A stretch of DNA of 14,837 nt, from the NCBI GenBank assembly GCA_002343455.1, contig DDSR01000210.1, positions 1 to 14,837 on the forward strand. Direction: 5' to 3'. Source of the DNA: Deltaproteobacteria bacterium UBA2385 (lineage in GTDB: Bacteria; Myxococcota_A; UBA796; UBA2385). Shown here piece after piece: positions 6,200-12,645 of the stretch (position 1 is its first letter; each line of letters begins with the position of its first letter). The position numbers and the translations under genes are program-made. Below the pieces are notes generated by a model. That model was not told where the DNA came from. It saw nothing but the letters and a program-made list of their open reading frames with translations, and ran no database searches.

Positions 6200-6254
6200 G
6201 GCCTCAACAGCAGGCTGTTCAACAAGAAGGACTTTCACTGTTCGCACTGAGGCC
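6200..6254. repeat. Two-level inverted repeat
   Basis: GGCCTCA (6200-6206) pairs with TGAGGCC (6248-6254), and just inside it AACAGC (6206-6211), AG, GCTGTT (6214-6219) forms a second perfect inverted repeat that shares base 6206. This may be a decayed element end, a terminator for the lipoprotein operon, or chance. No target-site duplication or transposase is present. Confidence 0.35.
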
Positions 6255-6269
6255 AACCATGAAACTCCT

Positions 6270-7130
6270 CTACTCAAACGCATCCTCATACACATACACC
6301 GGCACCCCCGTAAACTTCAACGTCACCGACACCTGCGTACACTGCCCCGTCGCGTCCGGCGCGAGGTCCGCGGCGCTGTCCACCAACGAGTCGATCAGCT
6401 CGAACACATCGTCCATGATGTTCGCCGCCTGCGAGACCTCGCGCAGCTGATCCGTCGACAGCCCCCCGCCGACCACCCCGGAGATCGTCCCGTCCTCATG
6501 CACCTGGTACCGGATCTTCCCGTCCAGCAGCGTAAACCGGATCGACGCGTCCAGGATGTCCAGCGCGAGATCCAGCGTGATCGGCCCGCCCTCCACCTGA
6601 CCGTCCACGATGGACACCTCGGGGATCTCCACCGTCGGGAACTCCGGATCCAGATCAAACGTCTGCGCCGGCAGCATCGAGCCCGAGGTGTCCGTCATCG
6701 GCTCGCCGGTCCCCCGACGCAGGGCGATGCTGACACACTCGTCCTGGTGCAGATCCTCGGCCCCGGCGATCTCCGGGATGAGCAGGATCTCCCCGTTCTT
6801 GATGTGCGCGTCGATGATGGTCTCGGCCGAGATGAACTCGGTCGTCTCCAGCACGGGGATCAGCCGGGCGAAGGCGTTGTCGATGCCGACCTGGCCGGTG
6901 GGCGAGACCATGTCGGGGATGCCGCAGCCCGCGGAGTCCCCGAAGTCGGTGGCGGCCTCGTCCAGATCGAAGCCGTCGCTGCTGCCGTCTTCCTCGACCC
7001 GCACGAAGAGCAGGCTGTTGAGCACCCAGTGCTGCCGCCCGCCGCTGGCGTCGCAGGTGGACAGATCCGGCTCGGCCGAATCCGACGATGAGGATGGAGA
7101 ACCACAGGCCAGGGCGAGGAGGAGGATCAT
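6270..7130 (-). CDS. Small acidic lipoprotein, third gene of the PSD/HXXSHH operon
   Basis: A 286-residue protein with a very short export signal (MILLLALAC) ending at Cys9, then a Ser-rich linker, which suggests a lipoprotein, although Leu-Ala before Ala-Cys is not the best lipobox and a positively charged n-region is missing. The mature part contains Cys26 in 'LSTCDASGG', an acidic run 'EEDGSSDGFDLDEAATD' (about 46-62) that looks like a calcium-binding loop, 'GCGIPDM', 'GQVGIDNAFARLIPVLE' (about 79-95), 'HQDECVSIALRRGTGEP', and a C-terminal half with repeated beta-strand patterns ending 'GQCTQVSVTLKFTGVPVYVYED'. I do not know a named domain. The ATG forms an ATGA overlap with the stop of the HXXSHH gene and an in-frame TGA lies two codons before it, so no upstream start in this frame is possible. 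The last 27 sense codons contain no C-ending codon, unlike the rest of the gene. Confidence 0.85.
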   Translation of the reverse strand: MILLLALACGSPSSSSDSAEPDLSTCDASGGRQHWVLNSLLFVRVEEDGSSDGFDLDEAATDFGDSAGCGIPDMVSPTGQVGIDNAFARLIPVLETTEFISAETIIDAHIKNGEILLIPEIAGAEDLHQDECVSIALRRGTGEPMTDTSGSMLPAQTFDLDPEFPTVEIPEVSIVDGQVEGGPITLDLALDILDASIRFTLLDGKIRYQVHEDGTISGVVGGGLSTDQLREVSQAANIMDDVFELIDSLVDSAADLAPDATGQCTQVSVTLKFTGVPVYVYEDAFE

Positions 7131-8494
7131 GCTTCAATCCCGCTGAGGCCTTCGTCGTCCTCGGCCGCGTCCGAGCCGAAGCTGCTGACGTTCATCTCCA
7201 TCGAGCGCTGCAGGCTGATCAGCAGCCGAGTGACGTTCTCGCCGGAGTAGCTGCGGTAGTGGTGGTCCTGCTTGAAGTAGCCGCAGGCCCCGCCGGCCAG
7301 CACCACGGGCAGCTCGTCGACGGCGTGGGTCTGGGCGAGGCTGACCTCGGTGCAGGCCAGCACGGCGCAGTTCTGCAAGAGGGTGCCGTCACCCTCCTCG
7401 ATGTCCTCGAGCTTCTGCAAGGTGGTGGCCAGCATCTCCATCAGCCGCACGGTGATGGCGTTGACCTCGGGCTGATCGCCGCCCTCGTTGTGGGTGAGGT
7501 CGTGGTGGCCGGAGCTGGCCTCCTCGAAGAGCAGGTTGCTGACCGGATCGTGGGTGAAGTGGGCGAAGACCCGCGTCTGATCGCAGGCCAGGGCCATCGC
7601 CAGCATCGTGCTCATCGCCTCGTTGCGCGCCTCGATCTGCGGCCGGCCCAGCAGATCGCTGAAGTCGGCGGACAGCGCGGGGGTCCGCTCGCAGGCCTCC
7701 AGGTTCGGCGGGTTCTCCTCCAGGATGGCCAACCTCTGTTCGAGCTCTCGCACGCCGTCGAGGTGCTGCTCCAGCCGCGCCTTGTCGGCCGCCCCCAGCC
7801 GCGCGTTGAGCCGGCTGATGTCGCCCATCACCGCGTCCAGCGCGCTGCGCCGCAGGCCCAGGCTGGGGTTGACGACGCCCTTCTTGCCCGGCTCGATGAA
7901 GGTCTCGCCGAAGATGCGCTCGTAGAAGGCGTAGGGGTCGGTCTCCGGCGGGTTGCGGCTGTTGGGGCCGGTGTAGGACTGCCCGCTGCAGTCCGAGGCC
8001 GCCGTCTGCACCGAGCGGTAGATGTTGGAGCCGCCGATCGCCGCGGCGATGACCTGGTCGATCGTGGCCGCGCCGTAGGTGTTGTCATCGCCGGTCGACT
8101 GCAAGGGCGTCGCCGTCAGCATCCCCGCCGCGCCGGAGGTGTGCGGCACCGTGTTCGTCAGCAGCGACTTCAGGCCGGTGACCACGCACAGTCGGTGCTT
8201 GAGGGCCGCCAGCGGGGCGAGCTGCTCGGAGAGCTCCCAGGCGTCGCCGTCCCCGGTGTTGGTCGGGGTCCAGCGGTCGGGGATGTTTCCATTGCCCCAG
8301 AACCAGAGGCCGAAGCGCCGCGGCAGGACGCCGTCGCAGGCGTAGGCGGTGCCGCCCGCGTTGAACATGGCCGCCAGCGGAGGCAGGGCCAGGGTGACCA
8401 CGGCGCCGCGGGCCACGCCGCCCAGCAGGGCGCGGCGGGAGAGGGGCTGTCCGACGCGCCAGTCGAGGGCCCGAGAGGGGAAGAGAGGCTTCAT
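7127..8494 (-). CDS. Tat-exported HXXSHH (DUF1552) family protein
   Basis: A 455-residue protein of the HXXSHH/DUF1552 family, placed in the alkaline phosphatase/sulfatase-like clan with DUF1501. Residues 1-45 are a Tat signal: twin arginine at R20-R21 in 'SRRALLGG', a hydrophobic core 'AVVTLALPPLAAMF' and an Ala/Gly cleavage region. Then come the family start 'PRRFGLWFWGNGNIPDRWTP' (about 59-78), 'HTSGAAGMLTATPL' and 'TIDQVIAAAIGG' in the middle, and 'SGHHDLTHNEG' (H330-H331 to H335), which is the His-rich motif the family is named for. The C-terminus is 'GGACGYFKQDHHY...LLISLQRSM'. Members typically sit beside PSD/DUF1592 proteins in Myxococcota and Planctomycetes, as here (ATGA overlap at both ends). 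Enzymatic activity is not known. Tat export suggests folding, possibly with a metal, before crossing the membrane. Confidence 0.93.
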   Translation of the reverse strand: MKPLFPSRALDWRVGQPLSRRALLGGVARGAVVTLALPPLAAMFNAGGTAYACDGVLPRRFGLWFWGNGNIPDRWTPTNTGDGDAWELSEQLAPLAALKHRLCVVTGLKSLLTNTVPHTSGAAGMLTATPLQSTGDDNTYGAATIDQVIAAAIGGSNIYRSVQTAASDCSGQSYTGPNSRNPPETDPYAFYERIFGETFIEPGKKGVVNPSLGLRRSALDAVMGDISRLNARLGAADKARLEQHLDGVRELEQRLAILEENPPNLEACERTPALSADFSDLLGRPQIEARNEAMSTMLAMALACDQTRVFAHFTHDPVSNLLFEEASSGHHDLTHNEGGDQPEVNAITVRLMEMLATTLQKLEDIEEGDGTLLQNCAVLACTEVSLAQTHAVDELPVVLAGGACGYFKQDHHYRSYSGENVTRLLISLQRSMEMNVSSFGSDAAEDDEGLSGIEA

Positions 8495-10095
8495 GAGCCG
8501 GTGTCCTCGCTGAGGGAGTCTTCGGCGACCGGGCCGGGCGTGCGGAAGGCCGGAGAGAGGGCCACGTCGCGGAAGAGCCAGAGCACCCGGTGCCCGGCCC
8601 CCTCGAAGCCCTCGGCGTGCCAGTCCTGGAGCGAGTCGTCCAGCTCGTCGGAGAGGCTGCCGGTCGCGTACTTCAGCAGGGTCCTGGACAGACAGGGTCC
8701 CGTCTCGGGGTGGGCGGCGATCAGCTCGCCGAGCTGCCAGGCGTCGACGAAGGCCTCCCCGTCCAGCTCGCCGCTGGCGTCGATGGTGACGTCGTTCTCG
8801 ACCTCCCGCCAGCGCCCGATGCCGTCGAAGTTCTCGAAGCCCAGCCCGATCGGGTCGGTCAGCACATGGCAGGAGGCACAGAAGGGGTCTTCGAGGTGGA
8901 TGGCGATGCGGTCGCGCATGGTCGCCGCGTCGCGGCTGACCTCGGGGATGCCGGTGTTGGCGTCGGCCGGCGGGTCGGGGATCACCTGGCAGAGCAGGAC
9001 CTCGCGCACGAAGATGCCGCGAGCGGTGGGCGAGGTCGAGGTGGCGTGCGACTGCAGGGCCAGGAAGGAGGCCTGCCCGAGGAAGCCGCGGCGCCCATCG
9101 GCGATGTCGAGCCAGACCTCGCCGAAGCCCTCCCGCTCGGGCGCTGGAACATCGTACAGGGCGGCCAGGGTGCGGTCGAGGAAGGTCCGCCGGGTCGTGA
9201 ACAGATCCAGGTAGCTGGCGTCGTCCTCGTAGACCAGGGCCTCGATGCCCAGCAGGCTCTCCTCCCGGGCCGAGGGGCCCAGGGTGTCGGACATATAGGT
9301 GAAGACGGTCGGGTCCTTGGAGAGGCTGTCCAGCCGGTCGAGCTGGAGCATCTCCGAGAAGAAGTTTCGCAGGCCCTCGCGGGAGCGCTCGTCGGCCAGC
9401 AGGCGGTCGACCTGGGCGGAGTAGCCGGCCTCCTCGGACAGCTCACCGGCCTCGGCCGCGGCCAGCAGCTCCTCGTCCGGGGCGGTGTTCCAGAGGAAGA
9501 AGGACAGTCGGCTGGCCAGCTCGAAGTCGTCGAAGCGCTCCCCGTCGCCGAGCTCCACCCGGTAGAGCAGGTAGGGGCTCATCAGCAGGGCCGAGAAGGC
9601 CACCTCCAGCCCCTCGTGGAAGTCGTCGAGCACCAGCCCGGCCTCGGCGGCGACCAGCACCAGCAGCTCGAGCTCCTCGGCGCTGAGGGGCCGGCGCCAG
9701 GCCTTGCGCCCCAGGGCCGCGATGGCCTGGCTGGCGCAGTCGTCGTCGCGGACGTCGACGGGCGTGCAGGGCACCCAGGCCGCCTTCAGCGACTCGGAGT
9801 CCATCACCTGCCCGGCGATCGAGCGCGCCGCGGACTCGTACTTCTCGATGCCATAGCTGCTGATGGTCGTGTAGCTGGCGCCGACCGCGTACAGACCCTC
9901 GATGCGCTGGTCGGGGTCCAGGCTGGAGGGCACGACCACCTCTGCGCCGAACAGGTCCCGCATCACGTTGCGGTACTGGGCGTCGGTGAGCCGCTTGAGG
10001 CGGGTGTCGGGCGATTGCACCTCGGGCGCCGCCGGCCGCGTCTCGGCGGGGGTCGGGTCCTGGGTACAGGAGAGCAGGGCGAGGAGGAGGTGCAT
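8491..10095 (-). CDS. PSD/DUF1592-type lipoprotein with a CxxCH heme motif
   Basis: A 534-residue protein with the module order known from planctomycete and myxobacterial exported proteins. Residues 1-10 are a short signal ending 'LLSC', a fair lipobox with Cys10, so it is likely a lipoprotein. The DUF1587-type module starts at 'LTDAQYRNVMRDLFG' (36-50). DUF1595 is about 119-180 ('CASQAIAALGRKAWRRPL'), DUF1592 about 185-315 ('RLSFFLWNTAPDEEL'), DUF1588 about 334-430 ('RRGFLGQASFLALQSHATST', then C406-A-S-C-H410 and 'IGLGFENFDGIGRWR'), and DUF1585 about 445-515 ('CLSRTLLKYATGS'). The CASCH motif could bind one c-type heme in the periplasm. The function is unknown; polysaccharide degradation or surface electron transfer has been suggested only from gene context. 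It opens the three-gene export set. GCTATCCT lies nine bases before its ATG and there is no Shine-Dalgarno. Confidence 0.93.
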   Translation of the reverse strand: MHLLLALLSCTQDPTPAETRPAAPEVQSPDTRLKRLTDAQYRNVMRDLFGAEVVVPSSLDPDQRIEGLYAVGASYTTISSYGIEKYESAARSIAGQVMDSESLKAAWVPCTPVDVRDDDCASQAIAALGRKAWRRPLSAEELELLVLVAAEAGLVLDDFHEGLEVAFSALLMSPYLLYRVELGDGERFDDFELASRLSFFLWNTAPDEELLAAAEAGELSEEAGYSAQVDRLLADERSREGLRNFFSEMLQLDRLDSLSKDPTVFTYMSDTLGPSAREESLLGIEALVYEDDASYLDLFTTRRTFLDRTLAALYDVPAPEREGFGEVWLDIADGRRGFLGQASFLALQSHATSTSPTARGIFVREVLLCQVIPDPPADANTGIPEVSRDAATMRDRIAIHLEDPFCASCHVLTDPIGLGFENFDGIGRWREVENDVTIDASGELDGEAFVDAWQLGELIAAHPETGPCLSRTLLKYATGSLSDELDDSLQDWHAEGFEGAGHRVLWLFRDVALSPAFRTPGPVAEDSLSEDTGS

Positions 10096-10112
10096 GGCGG
10101 CGGGAGGATAGC
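10093..10112 (-). promoter_or_regulatory. GCTATCCT hexamer before the PSD gene, candidate -10
   Basis: On the minus strand GCTATCCT (10105-10112) stands nine bases before the ATG at 10095, inside the only real gap (42 bp) of the five-gene run. It may give the export genes their own near-leaderless promoter. No -35 is evident. Confidence 0.35.
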
Positions 10113-10137
10113 AGAGCCCGGCCCCGGGGTCAGCGGC

Positions 10138-10989
10138 TCAGGCGATTTCTCGCGCGAAGCGCAGCAGCCGCTCGGCGACGGCCGCCGGCTGCCGCAGCAT
10201 CGGGGCGTGGCACCAGCCCGGGGGCAGCTCGATCCGAGCGCCCGGCGGCAGGTGCAGGCGCAGGAAGTCCAGGTTGTCCGCCGGCAGGACCCGCTCCTCG
10301 CCACCCCAGAGCAGCAGGGTCCGCTCCGGCAGCCGCCCGACCTCCTCGGCCGAGAGCAGATGGCCCGCCTCGATGGCCTCGACGAAGCCGCGCACCCCGG
10401 GGCGGGCCAGCCTCAGCCGGAAGGCCGGGTGCAGCAGGCCGGCCAGCGGGTGCGGGCCGCCGATGGCCTGCTCCAGGAAGCGGCGGCTGGTCGCCGGGTC
10501 GGCGCCGCGGAAGGGCGAGAGCAGGGTGCTGAGCTGAGCCGCCGAGAGCGGGGCACCGGCGGGGGAGAGCAGGACGAGGCCGGCGACCCGCTCGGGCCGG
10601 CGCAGGGCGAGGCGGGCGGCGAAGAGGCCGCCGAGCGAGTTGCCCACCAGGATCACCGGCCCCTCGACCAGCGTGTCCAGGGCCTGGGCGACCGCCTCCT
10701 CGACGGCCTCTCGCGGGCGGGGGCCCGAGGGCAGCGGGCTGCGGCCGTGGCCGGGCAGGTCCAGGGCGACGAGGCGCCGGAAGGCCGGCAGCAGCGGCAG
10801 CAGCACGGGGGCGCAGTCGGCGGCGACGGAGCCCAGGCCGTGCAGCAGCACCAGGGTCGGCAGCTCGCCGCGGCCGCGGGCCTCGACGGCGTAGAGCGGG
10901 CCGTGAGCGGTGAGCACCTGTCGACCGGTGAAGCCGAAGGGCCGCAGGCTGAGCACGGCGAGGCGGTCGAGGGTGTCGACGACGGTCAT
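10138..10989 (-). CDS. Alpha/beta hydrolase
   Basis: A 283-residue single-domain alpha/beta-fold hydrolase. Seen: the oxyanion-hole motif 'LLHGLGS' (H50-G51), 'VALDLPGHGRS' (about 74-84), the nucleophile elbow GNSLGG with Ser118, a cap region (about 145-215), and the C-terminal triad region with His261 in 'GWCHAPMLRQP'. The acid residue normally found in 'WGexD' is Glu232 here ('WGGEERVLP', 228-236) rather than Asp. Residues about 6-30 form an N-terminal strand with no export signal, so it is likely cytoplasmic. The substrate (ester, lactone, epoxide or C-C bond) cannot be decided. The start at 10989 forms an ATGA overlap with the LysR stop and also has GCTACACT six bases upstream, so it may be both coupled to LysR and transcribed on its own. 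Confidence 0.88.
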   Translation of the reverse strand: MTVVDTLDRLAVLSLRPFGFTGRQVLTAHGPLYAVEARGRGELPTLVLLHGLGSVAADCAPVLLPLLPAFRRLVALDLPGHGRSPLPSGPRPREAVEEAVAQALDTLVEGPVILVGNSLGGLFAARLALRRPERVAGLVLLSPAGAPLSAAQLSTLLSPFRGADPATSRRFLEQAIGGPHPLAGLLHPAFRLRLARPGVRGFVEAIEAGHLLSAEEVGRLPERTLLLWGGEERVLPADNLDFLRLHLPPGARIELPPGWCHAPMLRQPAAVAERLLRFAREIA

Positions 10990-11897
10990 GTACGCAGTGT
11001 AGCTGGGAGAAGCCGCGGCGTGATGCCTCCCAGCTCCTCCGCCAGGATGTCGAAGACGAGGCGTATGCGGCGGGCCGTGTGCACCTCTCGGTGGGTGAGC
11101 AGCCAGATGGGGAAGGTGATGGCCGGCACCTCCTCCAGCACCTGGACGAGCTCGGGCATGGTCCGGGCGATCTCCGGCATGACCGGGCAGATGCCGAGGC
11201 CCTGCCGCGCCAGCGCCCAGGAGATCAGGGAGCTCTCGCTGCAGAGCCGGAAGCTCTCCGGACCCAGGTCCAGGCCCAGCTCGCAGAGGTAGGCGGCGTA
11301 GCGCCCGTCGGTGTCGTCGCCGATGAAGACCGCGCCGGTGGCCTCGGCCGCGCGGCGGGGGTGGCCGTGGCGGGCGACCCAGGCCTTGGAGGCGTAGAAG
11401 GAGGCCGTCGCGTCGCGGATCCAGCGGCCGACCAGCTCGGGCTCGGTCGGCCGCACGTGCCGGATGGCGATGTCCGCCTCGCGGCGCCGCAGATCGCTGA
11501 GGGAGTTGGCCACCAGGACCCGCACCGTCACGCCGGGGACCTCCTCCCGGACCCGCCGCAGCATCGGGGGCAGCAGGTACATGGCGACCGCGTCGCTGGC
11601 CGAGATCGTGACCGTGCCGTCGACCGCCTCGGAGCGCCCCAGGGCCCCCAGGTCCAGGGCCGCCGCCGCCTGCCCCATGGCGCTGGCGTGCGGCGCCAGG
11701 GCCCGGCCCGCCTCGGTCAGCACCAGCCGCTTGCCGATGCGCTCGAAGAGCGCGACGCCGAGGGACTCCTCCAGGGCCTGGACCTGCCGCGAGAGCGTCG
11801 ACTGGCTGAGCCCCAGCGCCTTGCCCCCCGCCGTCAGCGAGCCCCCCTCCACCGCCGCCAGGAAGGCCCGAACCTGGTTCCAGTCGAGGTCGTTCAT
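10986..11897 (-). CDS. LysR-family transcriptional regulator
   Basis: A 303-residue LysR-type regulator, normal length. The N-terminal winged HTH is clear: 'WNQVRAFLAAVEGGSLTAGGKALGLSQSTLSRQVQALEESLG' (about 6-47), then 'LFERIGKRLVLTEAGRAL' (about 50-67). The effector-binding domain follows (about 90-295), opening 'GTVTISASDAVAMYLLPPML' and containing 'RREADIAIRHVRPTEPELV' in the style of the regulators that resemble GcvA or the LysR 'DIAIR' group. The start at 11897 puts five residues before the first HTH Trp, as is usual. An in-frame ATG at 11909 (MRQRM...) is an alternative; neither has a good Shine-Dalgarno. The gene is divergent from a methyltransferase gene with about 50 bp between starts, the usual arrangement for a LysR gene and its target. 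It overlaps the hydrolase gene by ATGA. The likely targets are therefore the methyltransferase, the hydrolase operon, or both. Confidence 0.93.
   Translation of the reverse strand: MNDLDWNQVRAFLAAVEGGSLTAGGKALGLSQSTLSRQVQALEESLGVALFERIGKRLVLTEAGRALAPHASAMGQAAAALDLGALGRSEAVDGTVTISASDAVAMYLLPPMLRRVREEVPGVTVRVLVANSLSDLRRREADIAIRHVRPTEPELVGRWIRDATASFYASKAWVARHGHPRRAAEATGAVFIGDDTDGRYAAYLCELGLDLGPESFRLCSESSLISWALARQGLGICPVMPEIARTMPELVQVLEEVPAITFPIWLLTHREVHTARRIRLVFDILAEELGGITPRLLPATLRT
10987..11003 (-). promoter_or_regulatory. GCTACACT-N6-ATG, candidate leaderless promoter inside the LysR gene
   Basis: On the minus strand GCTACACT (10996-11003) is followed by gcgtac and the hydrolase ATG. The same 8-mer with the same six-base gap precedes the acyltransferase gene at 12629-12645. 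It lies in the last codons of the LysR gene. There is no Shine-Dalgarno. Confidence 0.45.
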
Positions 11898-11909
11898 GCG
11901 CTGACGCAT
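11896..11909. promoter_or_regulatory. Small dyad at the LysR start, candidate operator
   Basis: ATGCG (11896-11900), CTGA, CGCAT (11905-11909) is a perfect 5-bp dyad spanning the two possible LysR start codons. LysR proteins bind dyads near their own promoter, usually T-N11-A. This one reads T-N10-A, so it is only a weak candidate for autoregulation. Confidence 0.2.
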
Positions 11910-11932
11910 ATCGCTGCTGCAGGTTCCGCCGC

Positions 11933-11951
11933 TACCATCCACGACCGCATG
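11933..11951 (+). promoter_or_regulatory. GCTACCAT hexamer before the methyltransferase, candidate -10
   Basis: GCTACCAT (11931-11938; TACCAT at 11933-11938) stands ten bases before the ATG at 11949 with no Shine-Dalgarno in between. It would give an mRNA with a leader of only a few bases. The gap to the divergent LysR gene is too short for a separate full promoter on each strand, so the two promoters overlap. Confidence 0.35.
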
Positions 11952-12605
11952 AAGTACGTGCCTCTCATGACCACCGCCACCGCCGACACCCGCTTCTGGG
12001 ACAAGACCGCCCGCTCCTACGCCAAGAGCCCGATCGAGGATCCCGAAGGCTACGAGCGCACCCTCGCCCGGGTCGGAGCCCTGCTCTCGCCCCAGGACCG
12101 GGTCCTGGAGCTGGGCTGCGGCACGGGCAGCACCGCGCTGCGCCTCGCCCCCCTTGCTGGGAGCTGGCTGGCTACCGACCTCTCTCCCGAGATGATCACC
12201 ATCGCGCGGGAGAAGCTCCTGGCCTCGCCCACCCCGGGGCTGCGCTTCGAGGCGGCGACGGCCTCGACCGCGGAGGAGGCGGAGGGCGGCTACGATGTGG
12301 TCGTCGGGTTCAACTACCTGCACCTGGTCGAGGATCTTCCGGCCACGCTGGCCCACATCCGTTCGCGATTGCGCCCCGGGGGTCTGTTCGTCAGCAAGAC
12401 CGCCTGCATCACCGAGCTGAACCCGCTGATCCGAATGGCCATCCCGCTGATGAGGCTGGTCGGCAAGGCCCCGGCGACGGTCGGGGTCTTCGGCGAGGCC
12501 GAGCTGGTCAAGGCGATCGTGTCCGCGGGCTTCGCGGTGGAGGCGGTCGAGCGGCACGGGGCCAAGGGCAAGGATCTGCGCGCCGTGGTGGTCGCTCGGG
12601 GCTAG
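11949..12605 (+). CDS. Class I SAM-dependent methyltransferase
   Basis: A 218-residue Rossmann-fold methyltransferase. Seen: 'FWDKTARSYAKSPI' (about 16-29), the SAM-binding motif I 'VLELGCGTG' (52-60), Asp77 after the second strand in 'WLATDLSPEMITIAREKL', 'YDVVVGFNYLHLVEDLPATL' (motif IV, about 115-134), and 'LRPGGLFVSKT' (motif VI, about 141-151). The pattern is that of the UbiE/Methyltransf_11-25 group acting on small molecules, not DNA or RNA. The start at 11949 is chosen because of the nearby GCTACCAT; Met7 (11967) is also possible. The gene is divergent from LysR, suggesting control by it. It ends 37 bp before the acyltransferase gene. Confidence 0.93.
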   Translation: MKYVPLMTTATADTRFWDKTARSYAKSPIEDPEGYERTLARVGALLSPQDRVLELGCGTGSTALRLAPLAGSWLATDLSPEMITIAREKLLASPTPGLRFEAATASTAEEAEGGYDVVVGFNYLHLVEDLPATLAHIRSRLRPGGLFVSKTACITELNPLIRMAIPLMRLVGKAPATVGVFGEAELVKAIVSAGFAVEAVERHGAKGKDLRAVVVARG

Positions 12606-12628
12606 GCTCGCCCGGGCCGCGCGCGCCC

Positions 12629-12645
12629 GCTACACTCGCCGGATG
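12629..12645 (+). promoter_or_regulatory. GCTACACT-N6-ATG, candidate leaderless promoter
   Basis: GCTACACT (12629-12636), cgccgg, ATG (12643). There is no Shine-Dalgarno. It has the same 8-mer and spacing as the site before the hydrolase gene. A second GCTAGGCT (12601-12608) overlaps the methyltransferase stop codon. Confidence 0.45.

Larger units (their letters stand above)
6027..6269. other. Gene-free gap between convergent genes, holding repeats
   Basis: This 243-bp stretch between the ABC1 kinase and lipoprotein genes is visibly richer in A+T than its neighbours and has no credible gene. Short frames exist in it, but they are the translation of a palindromic repeat (peptides such as DKSRPY and GAMNRAPT that recur in many spurious predictions). 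It holds the nested palindrome at 6114-6173 and a second inverted-repeat structure at 6200-6254. Confidence 0.6.

Noticed and set aside
5986..6450. Small frames in the gap after the kinase gene, such as peptides with DKSRPY or GAMNRAPT
   Set aside because: These peptides are the translation of the palindromic repeat. They have no ribosome binding site and differ in codon use from real genes.
7088..9214. A 708-residue plus-strand open frame across the HXXSHH and PSD genes
   Set aside because: It is a shadow of those genes, crosses both of them and has no domain.
8590..11292. A 900-residue open frame on the plus strand, opposite the PSD, hydrolase and LysR genes
   Set aside because: Its sense partners are confidently identified families. 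The frame itself is Gly/Gln/Val/Glu-rich with no recognisable motif, as expected of an antisense frame in such DNA.
11079..11948. A long upstream extension of the methyltransferase gene through the LysR region
   Set aside because: The frame is open, but the extension is antisense to LysR and lacks family similarity. The methyltransferase fold begins right after the ATG at 11949.
11910..12557. An N-terminal extension of the LysR gene into the methyltransferase region
   Set aside because: It is antisense to the methyltransferase. The HTH of LysR begins normally a few residues after the start at 11897.
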